From Methanobrevibacter sp. (lineage in GTDB: Archaea > Methanobacteriota > Methanobacteria > Methanobacteriales > Methanobacteriaceae): DNA of 5,236 nt. Below the pieces are notes generated by a model. That model had not been told where the DNA came from, searched no databases, and saw only the letters and a list, made by a program, of their open reading frames with translations. The translations under genes were made by a program, and so were the position numbers. The stretch is taken from contig JAITOM010000172.1 in assembly GCA_031289975.1 (NCBI GenBank), forward strand, positions 1-5,236. Reading direction: 5' to 3'. Positions 1 to 5,000 of the stretch are shown here, piece by piece. Within the stretch, counting starts at the first letter, position 1; every line of letters begins with the position of its first letter.

Positions 1-118
1 AAATTAATTTATTATTTATATTTAAATTAATTTATTATTTATATTTAAATTAATTTATTATTTATATTTAAATTAATTTATTATTTATATTTAAATTAAT
101 TTATTATTTATATTTAAA
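1..118. repeat. 23-bp tandem repeat, about 5.1 exact copies, open at the left edge
   Basis: Five identical 23-bp units occupy 1-23, 24-46, 47-69, 70-92 and 93-115, followed by three bases of a sixth copy before the sequence changes at GGCTATA. The unit contains only A and T and begins AAATTAATTTATT. No divergence is visible between copies, so the array is young or kept uniform by slippage. The unit length is not a multiple of three and no frame through it looks coding. The window starts at a unit boundary, so the array probably continues to the left. Confidence 0.97.
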
Positions 119-769
119 GGCTATATTTAAATGCAATGTAAAAAGAGCATGGTTTTCGAAGATCTGAACTTTGGTTTTTAGATAGAAAAAATTTAGATCA
201 TGTGCATATCATCGAACTTAGCCTATTTTCTTAATTTTTCAATTGTAAAAAACCACACTAAATTTACAGTGCCTATTTATAGTTTTATGTCTTATTTTCT
301 TTCTTATTCTCTTAAATAGAATATTTTATAAAAAGTATGCTATATTAAACATACCATCGAATATAATTTATTAAAATTTAAAAAGAATATTTTCCATAAT
401 ATAATCAAAGATAAACGATTAAATCAAATTTTTGATATGTCTTATAAATTTTATTCTGTAAATTTTAACAGTGCAATATTCTTAAATTTAATATTTTAAC
501 TTTATTACATATAAACTTATCCATTTAAATTGGGTGTCAAAAAGTGTGGAAGTTTTGAAAATTTTGGATTGTTATATATTGAGAAAACCTAAATAATGAT
601 AAACCTCCATAAAAGTTAATATAAAAAAGAATAAATAGTATAAAAAGAAAAAAAAATAAAAGTTTTAAAATCTAAAAATTAATTTTGTGAAGTAAATAAT
701 TAAAAACTAAATAAATAAGTTAAATATATGGTTTAAATAATGTTTAATATTCTTTTTAAAGGAAATTAA
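119..769. other. AT-rich spacer with no assignable gene
   Basis: About 650 bases without an ATG-started frame of useful length on either strand. Two stretches are less AT-rich than the rest: 131-231 (listed separately) and roughly 520-600. In the second, the + frame from 492 to the stop at 594-596 is open for 34 codons and contains WVSKSVEVLKILD, but it has no start codon and I recognise no family. TATA-like strings are frequent, for example TTAAATATAT near 720-729, which could serve the gene at 863. The base composition makes such strings weak evidence. Confidence 0.5.
131..231 (+). other. GC-raised island, possible gene remnant
   Basis: Positions 131-230 are about 31% G+C, against roughly 15% in nearby spacer. 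One + frame is open from 142 to 231 between TAA at 139-141 and TAA at 232-234, giving 30 residues with a protein-like mix including FRRSELWFLD and LDHVHIIEL. It has no start codon, no ribosome binding site and no recognised family. A 6-bp inverted repeat (AGGCTA at 118-123 and TAGCCT at 220-225) brackets most of it. A decayed gene fragment or a small RNA are both possible. Confidence 0.25.
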
Positions 770-862
770 GTAATATTACAGAGTTTTAATATATTTCAAG
801 GAGATGGGAACATTAGCAAAAGGAGAAATATAAAACAGGATAAAGCAAAGCTTCTAAGGATT
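770..862 (+). other. In-frame open extension upstream of the 863 start
   Basis: The frame of the 863 gene is open back to the TAA at 767-769 but offers no ATG, GTG or TTG in that stretch. The last codons read KQDKAKLLRI and run smoothly into MGELKKDFNDGKIS, making one amphipathic helix. An AAAAGGAG motif ends at 825 and is followed after four bases by ATA at 830-832, where ATG would be expected. A second AAGGAG at 798-803 abuts ATG 804, whose own frame stops after nine codons (MGTLAKGEI). The true start may be a rare ATA, or it may have been lost by mutation or sequencing error. Confidence 0.45.
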
Positions 863-1393
863 ATGGGGGAATTAAAAAAAGATTTTAATGATGGTAAAAT
901 TTCACAAGAAAAATATTATAGTTTATTAAACTCTTATGAGGACAAATTAAAAACTATTGATGCCACTTTAAGAGTAAGAAAGATGAAAAGATTAACTGAA
1001 GACGATGATTTTAACCACAAAGCTGATAAAAAAGGCTCTAAAAAAGGAAATATTGTGGATAATTATATTGTTAAAGGGGGCAAGAATGGAAAACATCTGA
1101 ATGAACCTAAAAGTAGTAGAAAATATATTATAATAGTTATATTATTTATTATAATTGCATTTATTGCAGGTGCAACATCAGGATTTTTTAATTATTCTCA
1201 ACAAAATAATACTCAATTTGTTAATAGTTTGCAAATTGATGAGAATGCTTTTCCTCCAAGTATAGAAAATAAAAGTTATACTCCTGCTATAAAAACTTCT
1301 GATTATTCATCTACTACTTATACTACTGAAAGTTATGGAGATTCTGATTATAACGATGATCAAAATGAATTTCAATGTGATAATTACACATAA
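863..1393 (+). CDS. Hypothetical single-pass membrane protein with basic cytoplasmic helix region
   Basis: I do not recognise this 176-residue protein as a named family. Residues 1-45 form a charged helical segment containing DFNDGKISQEKYYSLLNSYEDKL, similar in pattern to the short 'D-x-x-GKIS-x-E-x-Y' helical hairpins common in prokaryotic membrane proteins. Residues 46-87 are a lysine-rich, probably disordered linker. Residues 88-109 are one clear membrane helix, rich in Ile and Phe. Residues 110-176 are rich in Ser, Thr, Tyr, Asn and Asp, with one cysteine (Cys172), and look like a short unstructured external tail. Lys/Arg before the helix suggests N-inside, C-outside topology. ATG 863 is the first usual start codon, but its only ribosome-binding-like bases (AAGGA at 856-860) lie just two bases before it, and the helix seems to begin upstream. 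The gene is followed by a T7 tract inside a repeat. The coding assignment is fairly secure; the function is unknown. Confidence 0.75.
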   Translation: MGELKKDFNDGKISQEKYYSLLNSYEDKLKTIDATLRVRKMKRLTEDDDFNHKADKKGSKKGNIVDNYIVKGGKNGKHLNEPKSSRKYIIIVILFIIIAFIAGATSGFFNYSQQNNTQFVNSLQIDENAFPPSIENKSYTPAIKTSDYSSTTYTTESYGDSDYNDDQNEFQCDNYT

Positions 1394-1454
1394 ATTTATA
1401 GATTTATTGAAATATATAGTCATTATTGAAAAGTTCTTAAATTTTGAATGATGA

Positions 1455-1461
1455 TTTTTTT
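1455..1461 (+). terminator. T7 tract downstream of the 863 gene
   Basis: Seven consecutive T on the + strand, about 60 bases after the stop codon at 1391-1393. Archaeal RNA polymerase commonly terminates at oligo-T on the non-template strand without needing a hairpin. The tract is preserved at the equivalent place in repeat copy B (5041-5047), although the surrounding bases differ. T-runs are common in such AT-rich DNA, so the assignment is tentative. Confidence 0.4.
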
Positions 1462-1464
1462 AGT

Positions 1465-1500
1465 ATGTTATTTAATTTTAAAATGTTATTTAATTTTAAA
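1465..1500. repeat. Exact 18-bp tandem duplication inside repeat copy A
   Basis: ATGTTATTTAATTTTAAA occurs at 1465-1482 and again at 1483-1500 with no mismatch. Copy B at 5001 onward has a single, slightly different version of this segment (near 5050-5067), so the duplication happened in copy A. Confidence 0.9.
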
Positions 1501-1731
1501 TATTACTTTTTGAAATTCATAATTTTAAATTTTAAATAATATAAATATATTTTGATTAATATAAATAATTTTAAATTAATATATTTTAATAATAGTTATT
1601 TTTAAAAAAGTTATTTATTAAAAACTTTATCAAAACTACTATAAACTTAAAACATTTAAAAAAAAAAAAATGAAAAATTAAAAAATTATTGAAAAACTTA
1701 AAACTAAAAACTATATTCTAACTTAATTAAT

Positions 1732-1740
1732 TTTATACTA
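1732..1740 (+). promoter_or_regulatory. Candidate TATA box for coaBC
   Basis: TTTATACTA lies 37-45 bases before the coaBC start. A transcription start about 25 bases downstream would fall near 1760, giving a short leader that just includes the ribosome binding site. The spacer 1586-1764 otherwise holds only AT-rich sequence, including an A13 run at 1658-1670, and several other TATA-like strings are nearby, so this choice is weak. Confidence 0.3.
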
Positions 1741-1764
1741 TTTATTATAGTTTTATAATTATAT

Positions 1765-1769
1765 GGAGG
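1765..1769 (+). promoter_or_regulatory. Ribosome binding site of coaBC
   Basis: GGAGG is followed by seven bases and then ATG at 1777. It is the strongest anti-16S match in the window and fixes the start of coaBC; the other two genes lack a well-spaced site. Confidence 0.85.
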
Positions 1770-1776
1770 GTATTTC

Positions 1777-2931
1777 ATGATAATTCTTTGTGTAACTGGA
1801 AGTATTGCTGCTGTTGAAACAATAAAATTAGCAAGAGAGCTTAGACGCCAAGGTTTTGAAATTCAACCATTTTTAAGTGAAAATGGAAAAAAAATTATAC
1901 ATCCTACTGCTTTAGAATTTGCTTGTGGAAAAAGTGTTATTACAGATATCAGTGGAATGATTGAGCATATAAAGTATGCTGATTCAGACTTGATTTTAAT
2001 TGCACCTGCTACAGCCAATATTATAAGTAAATTCACATACAAAATAGCTGATGACCATATATCTTCTCTTTTAATAGCTGCTCAAGGATACAACACTCCA
2101 ATTCTTTTTGTTCCTTCGATGCATGAGACAATGTATAAAACCATTTCAAAGAATATAAAAAAGCTTAAATCAGAAGGTATTCATTTTTTTGAACCTAAAA
2201 TGGAAGAAGTTCATGCTAAATTTCCAGATAAAAATGATATTGTTTTAGAATCTTTTAAACTCACTTCAAATAGAGATTTAGATAATAAGAATATTCTTAT
2301 ATCTATTGGAAGAACCAAGGAGCATGTTGATCCTATTAGAGTAATATCTAATAAATCTACAGGAAAATTAGGCTTAGAATTAATTAAAGAAGGATATAAA
2401 CGAGGAGCGAATTTAACTGTTATATCTGGAGAAGTTGATGTTGAATTTCCTAAGACGATTAATATCATCAATGTAAGTAACAGTAGACAAATGAGTGATG
2501 AAATTAAAAAACATTTAAAAAATAATAATGTTTTTATTTCAGCTGCTGCAGTTTCTGATTTTATACCTACACCAAGTGATAAAAAGATTTCTTCACTAAA
2601 TGATATATGGGTTGAGTTTACATCTGCAGAGAAAATCATTGAAAAAGTTAAAAACATATCCCCAAATATTTACCTAATTGGTTTTAAAGCAGAACATGAT
2701 CTCTTAGATGAAGAATTAATCAATAAAGGAAAAAAACAAATTACTTATTCGAAATCAGATTTAGTTGTTGTTAATGATCTTGGAAAAATTTCTGAATTTG
2801 ATTTGGATAAAAGTTATGTTATTTTAGTTAATGAAAAAAGTCATGAGAATATAGGTTTTATATCAAAAAAAGAGTTATCTCATAGAATTTTCAATAGAAT
2901 TGTAGAACATTTTAATGATATTTTAACTTAA
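1777..2931 (+). CDS. coaBC: CoaBC: phosphopantothenoylcysteine decarboxylase / phosphopantothenate-cysteine ligase
   Basis: Bifunctional cytoplasmic enzyme of coenzyme A synthesis. The CoaB half joins 4'-phosphopantothenate to cysteine using a nucleotide triphosphate, and the FMN-dependent CoaC half decarboxylates the product to 4'-phosphopantetheine. The 384-residue length suits archaeal members. CoaC occupies about residues 1-165: the FMN-binding TGSIAA (7-12), the probable catalytic His64 in EHIK, APATAN (76-81) and VPSMHETMY (112-120). The last corresponds to the bacterial PxMNxxMW motif with His in place of Asn. The bacterial ACGExGxGRM clamp is absent; EEVHAKF (143-149) stands there, which I believe is usual for archaeal forms. 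CoaB occupies about 170-384: ISIGRT (175-180), DPIRVISNKSTGKLG (185-199), SAAAVSDF (255-262), Lys269/270 near the expected ligase lysine, IGFKAE (301-306) and DLVVVNDL (328-335). The start is fixed by a GGAGG site. The gene stands alone on its strand, with no other CoA genes nearby. Confidence 0.96.
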   Translation: MIILCVTGSIAAVETIKLARELRRQGFEIQPFLSENGKKIIHPTALEFACGKSVITDISGMIEHIKYADSDLILIAPATANIISKFTYKIADDHISSLLIAAQGYNTPILFVPSMHETMYKTISKNIKKLKSEGIHFFEPKMEEVHAKFPDKNDIVLESFKLTSNRDLDNKNILISIGRTKEHVDPIRVISNKSTGKLGLELIKEGYKRGANLTVISGEVDVEFPKTINIINVSNSRQMSDEIKKHLKNNNVFISAAAVSDFIPTPSDKKISSLNDIWVEFTSAEKIIEKVKNISPNIYLIGFKAEHDLLDEELINKGKKQITYSKSDLVVVNDLGKISEFDLDKSYVILVNEKSHENIGFISKKELSHRIFNRIVEHFNDILT

Positions 2932-2982
2932 TGATTTAACATTTGCTCATAACTTAGTTAATTTAAATATAAAGTAATTAAT

Positions 2983-3001
2983 TAAGGTTTCTATAGCCTT
3001 A
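2983..3001 (+). terminator. Weak stem-loop after coaBC
   Basis: TAAGG at 2983-2987 can pair with CCTTA at 2997-3001 around a nine-base loop, and the flanks continue with some A-T pairs and mismatches. It lies about 50 bases after the coaBC stop. No T-run follows directly, so its role in termination is doubtful. Confidence 0.25.
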
Positions 3002-3164
3002 TTAAATAAATTTCTATCTTCATCAATCACTAAAATTAGAAACAAAAGATTTGAAAATTCTAATAAAAATAAGTATTAGATAACCTCAATTTTATTAAAA
3101 ATTTATAAAATATTAAAATTTGAATTTTATCTATATTGGATTAAATGATTAAATTTTATTAAAA

Positions 3165-3181
3165 ATAAGTAATACTTTTTT
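3165..3181 (+). repeat. 17-bp direct repeat, copy 1 (dyad plus T6)
   Basis: ATAAGTAATACTTTTTT is identical to 3431-3447. It contains the small dyad AGTA-A-TACT directly followed by six T, the shape of a minimal terminator. It is the first T6 tract downstream of coaBC on the + strand. Confidence 0.6.
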
Positions 3182-3271
3182 CTTAATTTTACATTTGAAC
3201 TTATACTTAATCACTGTAAATAAATTGTATAAATTTAAACTAAAAATCAGGAAAAAATTTAAAAAAAAAGA

Positions 3272-3400
3272 AATAATGCTAAGCTATTTCAAAGAATAAG
3301 ATCAATCTTCCGAGAATTACCAATGTGGAGTTGTAGTGAGTGTGAAAATAATGCAGAAGATTGAATACAAATTTTTTTAAATATCGCATTAGCAATTATT
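3272..3400 (+). ncRNA. Candidate structured RNA (nested inverted repeats in a GC island)
   Basis: The core 3301-3360 is about 37% G+C, while the flanks are near 15%; such islands in AT-rich archaea often mark RNA genes. Two nested stems can be drawn. The outer pairs 3272-3284 (AATAATGCTAAGC) with 3386-3400 (GCATTAGCAATTATT), 13 pairs with two single-A bulges. The inner pairs 3302-3310 (TCAATCTTC) with 3356-3364 (GAAGATTGA), nine perfect pairs. ACA at 3367-3369 and a T7 tract at 3372-3378 follow the inner stem. A stem followed by ACA resembles an H/ACA guide RNA, but I could not draw a convincing upper stem or kink-turn. It does not match tRNA, 5S, SRP or RNase P RNA as I know them. It could instead be a small mobile-element relic with terminal inverted repeats, or a decayed gene (see findings). 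Strand is assigned from the T7 tract and the upstream TATA-like string. Confidence 0.4.
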
Positions 3401-3430
3401 CATATATTTTTTATAGTATATAAAGGTTTC

Positions 3431-3447
3431 ATAAGTAATACTTTTTT
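3431..3447 (+). repeat. 17-bp direct repeat, copy 2 (dyad plus T6)
   Basis: Exact copy of 3165-3181, lying 30 bases after the candidate RNA. The two copies bracket 249 bases that contain the GC island. The dyad followed by T6 would suit a terminator for the candidate RNA; flanking recombination repeats are the other possibility. Confidence 0.6.
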
Positions 3448-3822
3448 GGGTATTTTATGATATTTTTTAAAATAGACATATTAACTTTAATTACAAAATA
3501 ACATTATAAATTATATCATTTTTATAATGAAAAAATTATTATATAAATCAATTTTAAGAAAGTTATATTTAATTCAATTTCCAAACTTTTGAAAATAATT
3601 TACAAATTAAAAATAATAATAACATCTATTAAGAAACAAAACTATTAAATCAAATTTAATAATAACTACAATTTTTTATCTAAAAGCTTTTCAATGAAAT
3701 TTTCTAAATATTTAATTTAAAATCTTTTTAATTTAAATTATAATAACAATTTGACTTTAAAATTAAAATATTTTAAAATTAAAAATATGATACATTTTGT
3801 AGTGGAAAACTTTTGCATTATA
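3448..3822. other. AT-rich spacer, nothing recognised
   Basis: No gene, RNA motif or clear repeat was seen on either strand. Next to the regulator gene, the minus strand reads through T-rich stretches (for example a T5 and several T4 runs in 3760-3786), which could end its transcript. A + frame beginning at 3751 is only a chance opening that overlaps the regulator's 3' end. Confidence 0.5.
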
Positions 3823-4704
3823 CTAAACTTTCCATGGTTTTATTGGTTTAAATCCTTGCTTAGCTATTTTTTCTTGACCAGAATCCAAAATATAATTTAT
3901 AAACTCATTAACTCCAGTTTTCTCATTGTTTAATGGTACTAAACTAATAACATGCTCTGTTTCTCTTTTTAATATATTGTTTCCCTTAAAAAAACTACCA
4001 TTTAAAAAAGTATACATGGATTGGGAATTTTTAACCAATTTAAAAGCATCATATTGAGAATTAAGATTTTTTACAATATTAAAATTTATATTATTATCAT
4101 TTAAAGTTTGCCAAGCTAATCTTTGAGCAGTACCATACACAGATACAAAATTAAGACCATCTAAATCATCAAGATATTTTATACTCATTTTTTCCTCATT
4201 TGATACTAAAACAAGATAATCATGAGCTATTGGAATAAATTCTAAATCTTTTTTAAATCCTAACAATGGATCATCTAAAGCTAAAATATCAACTAAATTC
4301 CTTTTTCCTAAACTATAAGAATCTTTATCACTACAACTATAAAGTCCAATATCCATTGGAAAACCAGCACTTAAATATTCTAAAATCCCTACTGTAATTG
4401 GACCCCCATAGATCATTATTTTCTTTACTTCACTAATCCTATTTTGATAATTGAAATATTTTTTAAGTAATTCATGACCTTTAATTGTTAACTTCGTTCC
4501 AGATCTATTAGTTTGAACTAATTGAAAACCTAACTTATCTTCAGCATTTTTAATTCTGCGATTTAGAACACTATGAGCTATGTTTAAATCATTTGCTGCT
4601 TTTCTTTGGGAGAAAGTTTTAGATATTATTTCTAAGGTTTTAAAAAGCCTATGATCATAATTTTTTCCATCAATTTCCATTCCAATTTTAGCTTTAAACT
4701 TCAT
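3823..4704 (-). CDS. ModE/LysR-like transcriptional regulator with binding-protein-like domain
   Basis: A 293-residue DNA-binding regulator. Residues 20-75 form a ModE/LysR-type winged helix-turn-helix: FKTLEIISKTFSQRKAANDL, then NIAHSVLNRRIKNAEDKLGF with the recognition helix, then a wing ending SGTKLTIKG. Residues 76-92 look like the dimer linker helix. Residues 97-293 resemble a periplasmic-binding-protein fold; the end, FINYILDSGQEKIAKQGFKP, is typical of the last helices of molybdate, tungstate and phosphate binding proteins. This layout matches archaeal ModE-like proteins carrying a PBP-like C-terminal domain, so the ligand may be molybdate, tungstate or a related cofactor; that is inference. 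No signal peptide or membrane helix is present. ATG 4704 is the earliest possible start because an in-frame TAA lies one codon upstream (4708-4710). No ribosome binding site precedes it. No transporter or molybdoenzyme gene adjoins it. Family assignment is good, ligand unknown. Confidence 0.9.
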   Translation of the reverse strand: MKFKAKIGMEIDGKNYDHRLFKTLEIISKTFSQRKAANDLNIAHSVLNRRIKNAEDKLGFQLVQTNRSGTKLTIKGHELLKKYFNYQNRISEVKKIMIYGGPITVGILEYLSAGFPMDIGLYSCSDKDSYSLGKRNLVDILALDDPLLGFKKDLEFIPIAHDYLVLVSNEEKMSIKYLDDLDGLNFVSVYGTAQRLAWQTLNDNNINFNIVKNLNSQYDAFKLVKNSQSMYTFLNGSFFKGNNILKRETEHVISLVPLNNEKTGVNEFINYILDSGQEKIAKQGFKPIKPWKV

Positions 4705-4728
4705 ATTTTAAAAATTTAGTAATAATCG

Positions 4729-4736
4729 CTATAAAG
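4729..4736 (-). promoter_or_regulatory. Candidate TATA box for a leaderless transcript, overlapping a ModE-like half-site
   Basis: On the minus strand CTTTATAG is centred about 28 bases before ATG 4704, the usual archaeal TATA-to-start distance if transcription begins at the start codon. That would explain the missing ribosome binding site. On the plus strand the overlapping ATCGCTATA (4725-4733) matches the left half of the ModE operator as I remember it (ATCGCTATATA, six bases, then TATATAACGAT); no right half is visible. Confidence 0.35.
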
Positions 4737-4794
4737 AATTGCCCAACAAATCCAAAATTGATGAAAAAGCCATAATTTCTTCTATGTTTATTTA

Positions 4795-4819
4795 TTGCTA
4801 CATACTACATAGATAGCAA
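4795..4819. promoter_or_regulatory. 25-bp dyad, candidate operator of the regulator
   Basis: TTGCTA at 4795-4800 and TAGCAA at 4814-4819 are perfect inverted arms, with a further symmetric TA pair inside each half. The spacing fits a dimeric helix-turn-helix protein. It lies 91-115 bases upstream of the regulator start. Its centre (4807) falls where transcription would begin from the TATA-like TTATAAAT at 4831-4838, a typical position for archaeal repressor sites. Confidence 0.45.
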
Positions 4820-4830
4820 GTTTTATATCA

Positions 4831-4838
4831 ATTTATAA
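4831..4838 (-). promoter_or_regulatory. Upstream candidate TATA box of the regulator gene
   Basis: The minus strand reads TTATAAAT, about 28 bases upstream of the dyad centre. A second TATA-like string, GATATAAAA (4821-4829, minus), is nearby. The bases just upstream, TTTTTTCATC, are not a good purine-rich BRE. Use of this promoter would give a leader of about 100 bases. Confidence 0.3.
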
Positions 4839-4887
4839 GATGAAAAAATAATTGTTGCCCAGTTTAAATAGGATTTTTCAATGATTT

Positions 4888-4953
4888 TAATATTTTAATT
4901 TCATTTTTATAGTTATGTTCTAATATTTTAATTTCATTTTTATAGTTATGTTC
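4888..4953. repeat. Exact 33-bp tandem duplication
   Basis: The 33 bases at 4888-4920 are repeated without change at 4921-4953; each ends ATAGTTATGTTC. Because 33 is a multiple of three, one minus-strand frame passes through both copies as two EHNYKNEIKIL units and stops at 4864-4866. That frame is short, has no start codon and meets a stop upstream, so I do not call it a gene. Confidence 0.95.
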
Positions 4954-5000
4954 TTTTTTGGTTTATAACATTTGTGATTTTATATTTAATCTTCCCAATT

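Larger units (their letters stand above)
1416..1585. repeat. Dispersed intergenic repeat, copy A
   Basis: This stretch aligns in the same orientation with 5001 onward. Shared exact blocks include ATAGTCATT at the left, a 19-bp block GAAAAGTTCTTAAATTTTG (1428-1446, matching 5013-5031), a T7 tract, the string AAATATTACTTT, and a 22-bp all-A/T block at 1519-1540 (matching 5088-5109). After that it carries about one and a half loose copies of the 20-bp unit that is tandemly amplified at 5121-5236. It begins 22 bases after the stop of the 863 gene. No open frame of interest runs through it. Confidence 0.85.
2932..3271. other. AT-rich spacer downstream of coaBC
   Basis: No open frame with a start and plausible composition was seen on either strand. 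It holds a weak stem-loop at 2983-3001 and the first copy of a 17-bp repeat at 3165-3181. TGTATAAATTT near 3226-3236 is the best-placed TATA-like string for the candidate RNA at 3272; a start about 25 bases later would fall near 3258-3262, just before the structured element. Confidence 0.5.

Noticed and set aside
1..118. CRISPR array
   Set aside because: The copies are contiguous with no spacers between them, and the unit is pure A/T; the same applies to 5121-5236.
804..833. Nine-codon leader peptide MGTLAKGEI upstream of the membrane-protein gene
   Set aside because: The AAGGAG lies directly against the ATG with no spacing, and there is no attenuator-like structure or biosynthetic gene to make a leader peptide sensible.
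2211..2657. 148-codon open frame on the minus strand
   Set aside because: It is wholly antisense to coaBC, whose motifs are clear across this interval. The translation is Ser/Leu/Ile-rich in the way expected of a reverse-frame shadow.
3276..3299. Short ORF MLSYFKE at the left end of the structured element
   Set aside because: It is seven codons long with only a distant GGA-like site and lies within the outer stem arm; there is no support for translation.
3272..3400. Miniature transposable element with terminal inverted repeats
   Set aside because: The outer arms are inverted, but no short target-site duplication directly abuts them and no transposase family could be matched. Kept only as an alternative to the RNA interpretation.
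3751..3933. 60-codon open frame on the plus strand
   Set aside because: It overlaps the 3' end of the regulator in the opposite direction, has no ribosome binding site and consists of Phe/Ile/Leu-rich sequence typical of chance frames here.
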